DNA from: Phialophora verrucosa
Taxonomy: Eukaryota > Ascomycota > Eurotiomycetes > Chaetothyriales > Herpotrichiellaceae
NCBI GenBank assembly: GCA_002099365.1
Contig: MSED01000015.1
Coordinates: 1,488,001 to 1,552,000, forward strand
Length of the DNA: 64,000 nt
Direction: 5' to 3'
The translations under genes were made by a program, and so were the position numbers. The notes below the pieces were generated by a model. It did not search any database. It had not been told where the DNA came from and saw only the letters and a program-made list of their open reading frames with translations. Shown piece by piece: positions 1 to 10,016 of this stretch (position 1 is the first letter of the stretch; every line of letters starts with the position of its first letter).

Positions 1-3000
1 CCTCAGATCCTGCGCGAGTTATATGGAGAGCTTGGCCTTAAGATCGAACCGGAACAGCCCAACGAAAAAGACGTTACTGTGGCTGGCGCGGACGGAGCCG
101 TGCCAGGCCAGCAGGCGAAGGTCGAAACGCATGACTATGCCCCCATACCAATTGGGGCCCAAGCTGTGACCCCACTGGCTCCTGCTGCTCCCGCCAGTTC
201 AGTAGTGACTACTGAGCCTCCGCCGCCGCCGGCTGGCCTGGACGCGAGGAAGCAACAGTCAGCGCCAAATCCTAGCCTGGAGCGAAAAGATAGGATCGCC
301 CAGCTCCTCGCTGCAAAGGCGGGTCGTCCTACTCCTCCGCCCATAGCTCAGCCTTCCGTTTCACGGGAAGAGACTTTGGCGTCACTTCCTGCTACGACAT
401 CTACAAGCTCGACCGAAGTTCCTACAGCCCTTGCCATACCCCAAGTTGCGCCCGTCAGCCAGCCAGAAGCCACTGCCCCTCTGTCCGTTATGGGGGCAAA
501 CAAATCAAAGGCACAAATTGAGCTGGTGAAGCAGAAGATGGAGCAACTGAAGCGTGAGGCACAGGCCCGGACTGAAGCTATCTTAGCACAACCTTCTCCT
601 CCACAAGCGACCACTCCTGCCCGCACCGGTTCAGCCGACGTTACCAAGTCGGCTCCTCAGTTCGGAAGCGTCACGACTCTGTCAGCGGGCAATGTGTCCT
701 CTTTTAATCAGCCCTCAGTAACATCTCTGATACCAGGACTTTTCATGAGCTCCAGCGAGGCGCCTGGAATAGCTGAATCGACGAATCAAGCTTCACCGCT
801 CCAATCTTTGTCGTCCTCCCTAGTGCCAGCGAAGCGCTCCTCGGACGTCAACGCCACTTCATCAACCTTCCAACCGCCGAGCAAGAAACCGAATGTACGA
901 CAGGATCTGCGATATACATCTTCTATCCCACCCGTAGACAATGACCCCGATTATGAGTCGGAGGGTGAAGTTGTTGAAAATCCTGAGAATGATACCATGG
1001 CCCTGGATCAGGAGCCCGAGCAACCCTCTCAGCAAGAACGTCAGGCTCACGAGTCGTCCCTTGCCACCTCTCTCTTCACGAGCAGATCCTCAGGGGTTGA
1101 TCAAACCGCCACAACGTCGCTGCAGGTTGCCCCAAACAATGGGTCCGGAAGCGATCAACTGTACCTTGCCAAACAGTCTGAGATCGAAGCTATGCGTCGG
1201 AGGATTGCTGAAATGGAACGCAACAAGCTGAAGCGAACCAGGAGTCAGTTAGAATCTCCATCATCTTCAAAGCCTGCAACGCCTCCGGTTGGTGGAGATG
1301 AACATCAGCCGAGCAGCTCGCCCATCGCTCAGCCTCTTGAGTTGAATGGGGCTCAGCGACAGCCCTTTGGAACCCGAACTGCATCGAAATTGACTCGCGA
1401 GCAGCTTCAAGAACGGGCTGCCGCACTGAAGGCAGAAGTTTTAAGGCAGCGGGTACAACGTCAACAAGTGTTGCAAGAAGGTCTGCCAGACCTCAATGCA
1501 GAAGTAAAAAAGACGGAGAGTCGTTTGGAAAACTCGCGCAAGGAGCTAAGTCAGATTCGCGGACAAATCCACAGTCTTCGGGCAGAGTTAGACCGATTAG
1601 TTGCGCAGGAAAAGGAGCTTGACGAGGAGGTTGGCCGTTTCGAACAGCAGCTCAAGGAAGGGCGAGAAGGTCAGAAGCAATACTCAGATGAGCTGCAACA
1701 GATCAAGCTCGAGAAACTGGCCGAAGAACAGGTAGTGCCTGCCCAGCAAGAACCTGTTATCACTCCAGCGGCACAGCCACCAATTATCACGGATTCCCAA
1801 AAACCGCCAAGCTTGAGCAACGGGAACGTAGCCAGCCAAGAGTCCACTCACCAAGTCGACCAGGGTCTGGTCGACGTGCCGCTGGACTCTGTCGCTGCTA
1901 CGCTTGCTGACGTTGATGCTGAAATGCAAATGGAAGACAGTGACAACCCAACGTCGAACCAGGTCGACGTCCCCGAGCTCGAACCCGCCATTGAGCACGA
2001 ACAGGAAATGCGGATAGACAACGTTACAGAGCCTCCTGCTTCCCACCATTCTGGAATCCCTGCGCCCGAAGAACCTGAGTCCGCCGACGCACAACTTCAG
2101 GCTGCCCTTGACGACCAACTGGGAGCAGGCGAGATGGAGATCTCACCAGAACCTAAAGATTACGAGGAATCTCACGAGACGCAGCCAACAACGTTGACGG
2201 CACAAGAGTCTGCAGAAGAGACCATGGATATAGACAATGAGAGTAACGGAAGTGCGAGCATGTCTGGTTCGGATGAGGAAGAAGAGGAAGAGGAGTATGA
2301 GCCTGCCGAGGTCGACACCTCTGTGCCAATGCAACAATCGGAGGACGAGGACGAGGACGAGTATGACCCTGAGACAGCCCCCATCGAAAGTTGCACACCG
2401 ACGACCGGAGTCCCAGATGAGAGCGAGGATTTCCACCAGCCGAAAGCAGTGAAAGAAGCTGTAGAAGCTGTTCCCGCTCGAGCCGTGTCTGAGGTTCCTG
2501 TCAACGGTAGTTCAGCAACAGCATCGGACCCTGTCGCATCTCCCACGGCAGAACAAGTCCCGGTCGATGATGTCTCTGTTGTCTCAGAAGTGCCAACTAA
2601 CACCCGGGACGATTTCGAATCAAATGCACAGCTTACCGAAGCCGATGCCATGGTCAAACCAGCCCCAGGACAGAGCGAAGCAGCTGAAGGGGTTCCTTTC
2701 CTTAGCGGCAATGCGACTCCAACCGCTCACTTCGTACCCTACAAAACTCCCTTCAGCTCCTTCAAGAGCTACCGGTTTCATTCCGACTTCAACGACACAG
2801 TAAAATCGGGCTACCGCTCGTTGACGTATAGCAATAACATCGATCACGCTCGTCCTCTCTGCCCTACTGAACTTTCTGGGCAGACCTGCAACGATCCAAA
2901 CTGCGAAGAGCAGCATTTCAGCCAGCTCGGTTTACCGGACGAGAAAATTCTCGTGCAAATGTCCTCCGCGAGCGATTTCAAGGATAAAGCCACAAAAGAT

Positions 3001-3162
3001 GAATTCCACGCGGGCTTGAAGCAGGTCATCGCCGGTTTGAGGGCCAATGAGGTCAAAGACTTTGAGAAGGTGGCCGAAGCGCTTTCGAAATACCGAAGAG
3101 ATTTCTCTGCCGCGAGGGAGAAGGGCGATGAGCAGGGGACCGCAACGAAGGAAGCCGAATAG
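1..3162 (+). CDS. Red1/ZFC3H1-like zinc-finger protein, 5' end missing
   Basis: The reading frame is open from base 1 to the TAG at 3160-3162, so at least 1053 codons are present and the start lies outside the window. Most of the protein is low-complexity Pro/Ser/Gln/Glu-rich sequence. There are Lys/Arg-rich helical segments near nt 500-570 and 1165-1240, a long coiled coil near nt 1395-1720, and acidic runs near nt 2270-2370. Near the C terminus (nt about 2857-2923) is a C-x8-C-x4-C-x3-H finger containing CNDPNCEEQHF, typical of the zf-C3H1 domain. In the known family (fission yeast Red1, human ZFC3H1) this protein is the scaffold of the nuclear MTREC/PAXT complex that feeds RNA to the exosome. 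The finger and overall architecture support that assignment; the role here is inferred. The missing N terminus prevents a length comparison. Confidence 0.72.
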   Translation, partial: PQILRELYGELGLKIEPEQPNEKDVTVAGADGAVPGQQAKVETHDYAPIPIGAQAVTPLAPAAPASSVVTTEPPPPPAGLDARKQQSAPNPSLERKDRIAQLLAAKAGRPTPPPIAQPSVSREETLASLPATTSTSSTEVPTALAIPQVAPVSQPEATAPLSVMGANKSKAQIELVKQKMEQLKREAQARTEAILAQPSPPQATTPARTGSADVTKSAPQFGSVTTLSAGNVSSFNQPSVTSLIPGLFMSSSEAPGIAESTNQASPLQSLSSSLVPAKRSSDVNATSSTFQPPSKKPNVRQDLRYTSSIPPVDNDPDYESEGEVVENPENDTMALDQEPEQPSQQERQAHESSLATSLFTSRSSGVDQTATTSLQVAPNNGSGSDQLYLAKQSEIEAMRRRIAEMERNKLKRTRSQLESPSSSKPATPPVGGDEHQPSSSPIAQPLELNGAQRQPFGTRTASKLTREQLQERAAALKAEVLRQRVQRQQVLQEGLPDLNAEVKKTESRLENSRKELSQIRGQIHSLRAELDRLVAQEKELDEEVGRFEQQLKEGREGQKQYSDELQQIKLEKLAEEQVVPAQQEPVITPAAQPPIITDSQKPPSLSNGNVASQESTHQVDQGLVDVPLDSVAATLADVDAEMQMEDSDNPTSNQVDVPELEPAIEHEQEMRIDNVTEPPASHHSGIPAPEEPESADAQLQAALDDQLGAGEMEISPEPKDYEESHETQPTTLTAQESAEETMDIDNESNGSASMSGSDEEEEEEEYEPAEVDTSVPMQQSEDEDEDEYDPETAPIESCTPTTGVPDESEDFHQPKAVKEAVEAVPARAVSEVPVNGSSATASDPVASPTAEQVPVDDVSVVSEVPTNTRDDFESNAQLTEADAMVKPAPGQSEAAEGVPFLSGNATPTAHFVPYKTPFSSFKSYRFHSDFNDTVKSGYRSLTYSNNIDHARPLCPTELSGQTCNDPNCEEQHFSQLGLPDEKILVQMSSASDFKDKATKDEFHAGLKQVIAGLRANEVKDFEKVAEALSKYRRDFSAAREKGDEQGTATKEAE

Positions 3163-4348
3163 ATACCCAGTGGAGGAGGTGTAGATTCCTAGGGTATCAG
3201 AGAAAAGTTCGCCTGCCTCACCCTGTGTAACAGGCGACAAACCTACCTTGGAAGCAAAGACGAGGCCTTGTCTGGCGGTTGTCGGGACGCGAAGGTGGCG
3301 TTTGACGGACGGTGGACTTGAGTCGAATCTCCCAAGTATGAGTGCGGTCTATTTCATGAGCAAGGTGGATTTGGATGACCTGCATGAGGTGATGCCACTC
3401 CTTGCTTAGGGTCAGGATGTATCGACGAGGGTGTACGAGGTGCTCGAAGGGTTTCTCGAGTCACTGAAGGCGCCGCAATGCAACGGTTATGCAAAGCTGG
3501 GAGAGGGTCGGAAATTCTAAGTGTGTAATAACATCATTTGTGACTGCGGAGAGCATGGCGTTGCGATGTACTTGCTCTCTGGATATTGCCACAGGGGGAA
3601 TTTTGTGCATTTGCTCGCGTGGATTGTTTCCTATCGCACTTATTCGGCCAGAGCAAAGCCCTGGGTTCATATGTGCGCGAGCATAGCGTCGGGAGCGTTT
3701 CCATCACCAAGGCGAAATGTATTGACCCTGTCATTGTGTTCATCCCACGATCCAATACAGACCGTAGCTTCACTCGTTCCACACTCGGGGGCAATCGCTT
3801 TGCTCGACTCATCCAGACTTATCGCTGTGTCTCGACTCGTTCACGATGCTACTGGGCCCTACCGTCAGACGAAGAAGAGGAAAGGGTGACGCATGACCCT
3901 GATGGCGAGTCAGGTAGGACAGTCGCCGTCCAGGATCTGATCAACCAAAACTTCTCACCCGTGTCACCTCCCACTCTAGACTGACTCCGACTTCTCTCTG
4001 CGCCGGCCTTCCCATACTTGCCTCCTCCTGTAAGAGTCTCTGCGCAGCGTCACACGGCTGGCTCCTCATCCTTCATCAATAGCATGTCACAGTATCCGGC
4101 CGGTCAGCCCAACAAGTCATGGTGGACGCTTCTCGCATGGGTAAGCGGACTCGACCAACAAGTTGTATTGACACTTCGATAGGCTAGAGTTTAAAGACCT
4201 AGATCCTACTGAATTAGAGACGAACGTGAAGAGTTGGAAACAAGCTGGCCATCAGGGCAAATATGCATGGCTCGCGCATGATGAGAGCAGACTCTCTTGA
4301 AGGTGTTCGGGTGATGCTATCGACGCGGAAGAGAAGTCCAATCCAAAC
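3163..4348. other. Intergenic region, convergent genes
   Basis: About 1.2 kb between the 3' ends of the Red1-like gene and the MurQ-kinase gene. Overlapping ORFs here have no recognisable family. The part from about 3950 to 4083 is pyrimidine-rich, like a fungal promoter or 5' UTR, and precedes the short candidate at 4084. Confidence 0.5.
4084..4194 (+). CDS. Candidate very short spliced ORF (22 aa)
   Basis: An ATG at 4084 follows a CT-rich leader and opens 19 codons (starting MSQYPAGQPNKSWWTLLAW), then a good donor GTAAGC at 4141. Splicing to the AG at 4181-4182 would add three codons and a stop (4183-4194). Later AGs (for example near 4210 or 4290) give other equally short ends. No family is recognised. 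It could instead be the start of a non-coding transcript or chance. The intron would be only 42 nt. Confidence 0.2.
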
Positions 4349-6441
4349 TCAGCGTCTCCGCCTATGCAACAGGTATTCTGCGCCGGAGATGGCGGGATGA
4401 TCAACAATCTCAACACGCTGGAAAGGCTTGCCTTGCTCGCTGAGCAACTTTAACACTGCGCCAGAGAAAGTCGTACTCTGCATCAGCCCACCTCCCAGGA
4501 CTAATACTGAAGTTTGAGGATCGATCTGTCCGGAGCTTGTGAAGGGGATGAGCAGTCGCACTAGAGCTGCTACGGCGCCATCAACAATGTCCTTTGCATC
4601 CGGGTCGCTTTGGCTGGCTTCGATGACGAGGTGAGCGACTTGTGCGATGTTTTTCTTCTTCTCCCCTTCTGATGGCCACGTCAGCACCGTGCTCAGCAAG
4701 TCGACGTCCTGTGTGTCGGTGGCTGAGGGTGCGAAACGGTCGAGGATGAGCCTTTCGACGTGTGAGCCAGGCTTGTACACGAGTCCCTGCTCTTGGATGC
4801 GCGCTGCGTTGAAAGAATCCAGTGCCGCCAGTGTAACGCGGATAGCCCGTCGCCCAATGTCAAAGCCTGAACCATCGTCACCAAGCAGATGGCCCCAACC
4901 TCCCGACCTGCCGGTACGAACGAACTGATCTCCCTGACGCTTGAAGCTCATTGCAACCGACCCAGTCCCAGCGACGAGTACGACCGCTGAATCGGCGCTG
5001 TGTTTCTCTGCAGCTGGAAGTGCCAGAAGCTCGATATCATTTGTGATTTTCAGGCCTGGTCCTCGAGAACGGGTGAACAAGTCCTCCAAGGCTTTGTCAA
5101 CAACCATTGCGATGCCTTTCCGATCATGTCCAGCCAGAGCAATCCATATTGATGAGAAAAAGCTGGGTCTCCAGTTCTTGCCTTTGAGGGTTGGATGGGT
5201 GTCACAGGCTCTTTGTACTGCTAATGAGAGGGACGCAATTGTGGCTTCCACGCCGATATCTGTCACATTGCAGCCGGAGGATTCCCCATACCCATACTGG
5301 CCATCGACAGACATGACCGCTGCCGCACATTTGCTCCCACCTCCATCGATGCACAGAAGATATCTCTGGTTCTCGCTGTCTTGTGGAGGTGATGGGTCGA
5401 CAATCTTTTTCAAGAGGTCTGCGAGGACACCACCAACTTCATACAGGCGATGCTCCGCTTCTGACACTGGCACCCCCAAGCTCAATGTTGCGATAGCGAG
5501 CTTGACGCTTCCGTGACAATCATGCAGAAGGATGTCTAAGTCCTCGTCCGAGTCGGGACATCTTGGGCCACAGATGGTTCGTAACATGTTGCGCGACCGC
5601 TGTTGCAGTTTGAGATTCGTGGCTTTCAGGTCAACCATCTATTGCAATCAGCATATCCCTGTCAAACTCTGTTTCCGAGCGGCACCAACCATGTTCCCAT
5701 ATGTCTTTCCCAGTTTGATCATTGTTCCGGTGCTGAGCATATTGAGGACGAGCTTCGTTGCAGTGCCCGCCTTCAATCTTGTGCTTCCGGTAACGACCTC
5801 CGGTCCGACGACGGGGCTGATCATATAGTCGACGGTATTGCTCCTACTCATCGCGGACGGCTCTGCGCAAGCCACACCGATAGTGGCGCACCCCAGCCTC
5901 TTCGCATACGACAGGCAGCTCAACACATACGGGGTGCGCCCAGAAGCGGCGATGCCAATCAACGAGTCGACCGAACCATTCAGATGAAGGGCTTCGAGAT
6001 CGTGGACCGCAGCATCGACATCATCCTCGGCACCCTCCTGTGCATGTCGAATGGCGGCCTCTCCACCCGCAATGATGCCCACGAACTGACCCTCCGGTGA
6101 GGAAAACGTCGGTGGGATTTCCGAGGCATCCAAGATTCCCAGTCTGCAAGGAACGAGCCATCAGCCTCAGAAGCACTGTCTCGGCGAGCTGACCTTGGTG
6201 TTTACCTCCCGCTGGTCCCAGCCCCAACATAGACCACTCTGCCCCCGGCGCGGACCCTGACGGCTATGCGGTCAACCGCTGCTGCTATGGTTGGGATGCA
6301 TTTTGCTACTGAGTTTGCGATTGTAGCATCCTGATCATTGATGATCTGACATAGCTCTCGCGTCGAGACTTGATCGATATCGGAGGAAGCCGAGTTTCGC
6401 TGTTCGGTTTGCAGTCCAGCCAAGTTGTTGATTGCTGCCAT
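4349..6441 (-). CDS. Fused N-acetylmuramic acid 6-phosphate etherase (MurQ) and BadF/NAGK-type amino-sugar kinase
   Basis: Three exons, 6441-6206, 6143-5690 and 5638-4349, with introns of 62 and 51 nt, join in phase to 659 aa. Residues 1-308 are a full-length MurQ: LQTEQRN and DIDQVST at the N terminus, GAGTSGRLGILDASE across the first splice, IGIAASGRTPYV (SIS phosphosugar fold), VVGPEVVTGSTRLKAGTA and TYGNMMVDLKATN across the second splice, then the usual C-terminal helical part. The two glutamates proposed as acid/base residues are kept (Glu87 in DASE, Glu118 in EGAED). After a short linker, residues about 323-659 form an ASKHA kinase with DGGGSKC, VAGTGS and GGWGHLLGDDGSGFDIG. MurQ converts MurNAc-6-phosphate to GlcNAc-6-phosphate and D-lactate; the kinase is of the GlcNAc/MurNAc kinase family. 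One chain could phosphorylate and then cleave MurNAc (inferred). It has no obvious targeting signal, so it is probably cytosolic. Confidence 0.88.
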
Positions 6442-7006
6442 CAGCCTTCGTTGCCTTTGAGAGACTTGGAAAGCTCGTCGAACTCATCTTGATTTCGGTC
6501 ACTCAGATCCGGGAATGACCCCTTCTTCGTGTGTGTACAAGTGCACACCTGCTTGCCACAGCGGATCTCCTGCCGTTCTTATTGCAACATTCCTTCCAAT
6601 ACAACTACTGAACTCAAAGAGCCGCAGGTGAGCGGAGAAGCACGACTGCTACTCTGCAAACTTGGCCCGGGTACCTTCCCCGCGGCCAGCTGGAGATTGC
6701 CGGCTTGGTGAATTGTCGCTTGCCGCTCGCTTGCCTATTGTCAAGCTTTCACCTATAACGGCGATCCTGTCCCTTTGAAGACAATGCCTCCTCGTTTCTC
6801 AAGCTCTAAACTCGCGGCTTATCATGTGCTATCACGCCTATCACGAGAAGGAATAGAGGTGCAGGCGCTCGATGTAACGGTGCCTTTGGACGAGGATGTC
6901 AGTGTCTACGGCCATGTCGCTGGCGGCACCTCCTTATATGTTTGGTTGTGCCACTCATAAGCGCTGCGAGCAAATCTGAAAGACCACGCTCAAGCATATT
7001 CTCCAA
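6442..7006. promoter_or_regulatory. Shared divergent promoter region, MurQ-kinase and UNC93-like transporter
   Basis: 565 bp separate the two start codons, so both promoters must lie here. An out-of-frame ATG on the minus strand precedes the MurQ start and could act as a uORF. I see no diagnostic operator. A 61-codon plus-strand ORF at 6775-6960 has no family features. Confidence 0.5.
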
Positions 7007-8554
7007 ATGGCCAAAGCAGATGAGACACCGGTCGCCATGCCGGTTGATACTGAACCACGCGATGTCGAGCAGGCAGATCGCTCGCGCCTTTCTCGCGTCA
7101 AGGCGCTGTATGCGCATCCCTGGACGCAAATCCTCTTGATCAGTGTCATATGCTTCTGCTGTCCTGGAGTGAGTACCAATTCGGGTGGCAGCAAACCATT
7201 CCTAGTATTGACCGATGTGCAGATGTACAATGCCCTTGGAGGACTGGGCGGCTCGGGCCAAGTTGACCCTACTGTCGCCGCCAACGCCACCGTCGCCCTC
7301 CTCTCTGCAACTGCTGGCACTGCTCTGTTCATCGTCGGGCCCCTGTTTTCCTACACAGGTCCTCGCTTATGCTTCTTGCTTGGCGGTTGGACGTATGCCC
7401 TGTACAGTGGGAGCTTGCTGAATTTCAACCGTAAGAAAACGTTCCACTCTTCTGGCATACGACCCTGACTGTATACAGACCACGACAACGGGGCCTTTGT
7501 CATTACGTCCGGCGCTATTCTGGGAGTCGGCGCTTCGATGCTGTGGGTTGTACAGGGTGCCATCATGACCACTTATGTCGCCGAGTCTCAGAAAGGCCGT
7601 GCTATCGCCGTGTTCTGGATCATATTCAACCTGGGCGGCGGAGTCGGCAGTCTCGCGTCCTTCGGCCTTAACTTCCACTCCAAATCAGGCACCGTCTCAG
7701 ACTCGACATACATTGCCTTGATGATCATCATGCTCTTCGGCTGGGGTCTGGGGATATTCATTTGCTCGCCCAAGCGCATTCATCTTGCGCAGCTCCATGC
7801 CGCGGTCGAGAGTGAGAAGCACTCGTGGAAGGCGACCATCGACATTGCGGTGAAAACGATGGCTAGTTGGCGTGTCTTCTGCATGCTGCCATTGTTCTTC
7901 TGTGCCAATGTCTTCTACTCCTACCAGCAGAACCAAGTCAACGGCATGACTTTTAACATCCGCACTCGCTCACTGAACGGGTCTCTCTACTGGATCGCAC
8001 AGATGCTGGGCGGCTTGCTCATTGGCGTCATCCTTGATCTCCCTTTTCTCAGCCGTCCTATGCGAGCTCGCGTCGGCTGGGTCCTTCTGTTCGCCACCGG
8101 CATGTCCATCTGGGGAGGAGGCTATGCATTCCAGAAATGGCAGGACCGGCGTCTCGCCGCCGGATTCAAGCAAGACATCGACTACACCCAGGGCTCCCTG
8201 TCGACCGGGCCTATCTTCCTGTATATCTTTTACGGGGCGTACGACGCCTTGTGGCAAGGGTTCTGTTACTGGCTCATCGGGACCGAGTCCAACTCGACCT
8301 CCCGAGCGGCCATTCTGGTCGGAGCATACAAGACTTTCCAGGCTACCGGCGGAGCCATGGCGTGGAGGATCAACGCCTTGCACAAGAGCCCCATGACGCA
8401 GCTGGGAATGAATTGGGGCTTGTCCATGGGAGCCTTGGTGATTGTGCTCCCCACCGTCTGGACCGTCACGACCATGACGATCGAGAAGCCCGTGCGTGAC
8501 CAGGAGCTAGAGATGAAGATTCAGGAGGTCGAGGCCCACTCGGTCAAGGAGTGA
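7007..8554 (+). CDS. UNC93-like (DUF895) major facilitator membrane transporter
   Basis: Two exons, 7007-7430 and 7479-8554, with a 48-nt intron that splits a His codon, give 499 aa. After a hydrophilic N terminus of about 40 residues there are 11-12 hydrophobic segments, beginning with ILLISVICFCCPG. The sequence GVGASMLWVVQGAIMTTY followed by KGRAIAVFWIIFNLGG is typical of fungal UNC93-like proteins, as is WLIGTESN late in the chain. Members are multi-pass membrane proteins, mostly of unknown substrate. It starts 565 bp from the divergent MurQ-kinase, which raises the possibility that it imports an amino sugar or muropeptide; this is inference from position only. Alternatively it is an unrelated ion-channel-regulator homologue. 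Confidence 0.8.
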
Positions 8555-9559
8555 TTACAGTATCCCGGTCTCGGAGCTGGAGCGGAGCTGATTACTTGTT
8601 TGAAAGCCAAAATGAAGCCGACGACCTCCTTGGTCCGAACCGAAGCCAGGCCATCTACACATACATCCAGTATCTAGTTTGAATGGTCACGTCCACAGGA
8701 GTGACTTTGGCCACAATATCGTGCGTAGTACCTGGCATCATGCGTCATAATTGTTCTCGTTAGTACCGATACTCGCCGCAACTGGAGTATTATCCTGTTG
8801 GGCTCTGGTCCGACATAATGAAGTCCAAAGATACTCCCCTTTTTGGTACGACTAGCTCCAGATCACGGAGGCACTCCCTCGAATGCATCCCTCGGCTGCT
8901 GCACATACTCCGTACGACACAACGACCGACGAGTACCGGTGGGGAGGGGACGAAAGACTCTGTGCGAGGGAATGGCCTCAAGCCAGGAACCGGGCGGCTG
9001 TAACGGTGGTGTTGATTCTGAGATGACTTGCTTGATTAACTCGTATAAGGTGGAGCTGAGTCTGATGGAGGAGAGACGGGACTTGACTCGTATGGGCAGT
9101 CGCATTGATGAGGGAGGGAGAAGTCACGTAACTCGTACTACATAGTACTTGTACTATGTGAGTACCAGTGTCTCCAAGTAGCAAGCACACCAAGCACTAC
9201 GTACTCGTACTCGTACTTGTGTGCGAGGCGGAAAGCGGATGCTCGGATTTCGGCGCTCAAGGAAGGGAAGCGTTCGGCAGCATTTTCCGAGGTCTATTCT
9301 GCAAGGGCAAGTTCAGCCGAGAGGCAAGACACGGCAGGTGGCCCGAGTCGTGCTGCGGGAATTGGAGAACTCGAGAACCTGAAGAACTCCACCCGACTTT
9401 CACATCGAGGCTCGAGCCAGTCAGTCCACCGACGGGAGATCAGATCACTCACACTCCACACTTATACTTGCTGGGTTCATTCTCTCGCATCTCCTATATA
9501 CTCGCACAGTTCTGTGGACGCGCAGTGGAACTTCCCATACCAACCTGAAACACCCCGAG
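8555..9559. other. Intergenic region upstream of PET191
   Basis: About 1 kb. It holds the 3' flank of the transporter and the PET191 promoter. Between about 9120 and 9225 it is rich in TACTCG/GTACT words, including a perfect inverted repeat. No gene is recognised. Confidence 0.5.
9140..9159. repeat. Perfect 9-bp inverted repeat with 2-bp spacer
   Basis: The arms acatagtac and gtactatgt are exact reverse complements separated by TT. The element lies about 400 bp upstream of the PET191 start codon, next to tandem TACTCG-like words at about 9200-9222. It could be a dimeric factor site or a chance palindrome in a biased stretch. Confidence 0.5.
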
Positions 9560-10016
9560 ATGCCCTCCTCATGTAAAGACATCCGTACGTCCTGTAGGCT
9601 TTGCTTCCAGTATCACCCCCGTCTAACATAAAGCTCTACCAGGCGCGGCTCTGGCCCAATGTCTCCAAAACTCCGACTGCATCCTCGTCGACCGACACAC
9701 GCCCCTCGAATGCCTCTCCTCCCCACTGCTCGAGACCCTCCCGACACAGTGCCAACAGCTGAAGATCGGGTTCCGCGAGTGTCGTCGCGGGATGGTCGAT
9801 ATGCGCAAGCGGTTCCGTGGGAATGCGCCCATCTCGACGAGCCTGGAGCTCGAGGGTGGTGGTGGTGGGGCCGGGCTCGAGAAGGGCAGCGCCAAGGGCG
9901 GCGGCCAACTTTACGGCGGGAAGCCCGCGTTCGATGTCCGTGAGACCATGGCCAAGGGGGCGAGGGGGGAGGTGCAGGGGCTGGGGTTTGACGAGACCAA
10001 GACGAGGGGGCTATGA
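9560..10016 (+). CDS. pet191: Pet191/COA5 cytochrome c oxidase assembly factor
   Basis: A 25-nt first exon (9560-9584) joins across a 58-nt intron with a CTAAC branch point to exon 2 (9643-10016), giving 132 aa. The joined N terminus MPSSCKDIRAALAQC and the later LPTQCQQLKIGFREC form a twin Cx9C pair (Cys5/Cys15 and Cys45/Cys55), with further Cys21 and Cys32. RGMVDMRKRFRGN matches the family's conserved end of the core. Pet191 acts in the mitochondrial intermembrane space in assembly of respiratory complex IV. After the core come a Gly-rich linker and a 50-residue tail, longer than in yeast. The single intron in codon 9 hides the start from simple ORF scans. Confidence 0.92.

Noticed and set aside
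2143..2711. Minus-strand ORFs of 97-179 codons under the Red1-like gene
   Set aside because: Antisense shadows of the acidic GAG/GAC-rich region; Ser-rich translation has no independent support.
6442..7006. Two CreA-type (SYGGRG) matches in the MurQ/UNC93 promoter region
   Set aside because: About two matches are expected by chance in this length on both strands, so they carry no weight.
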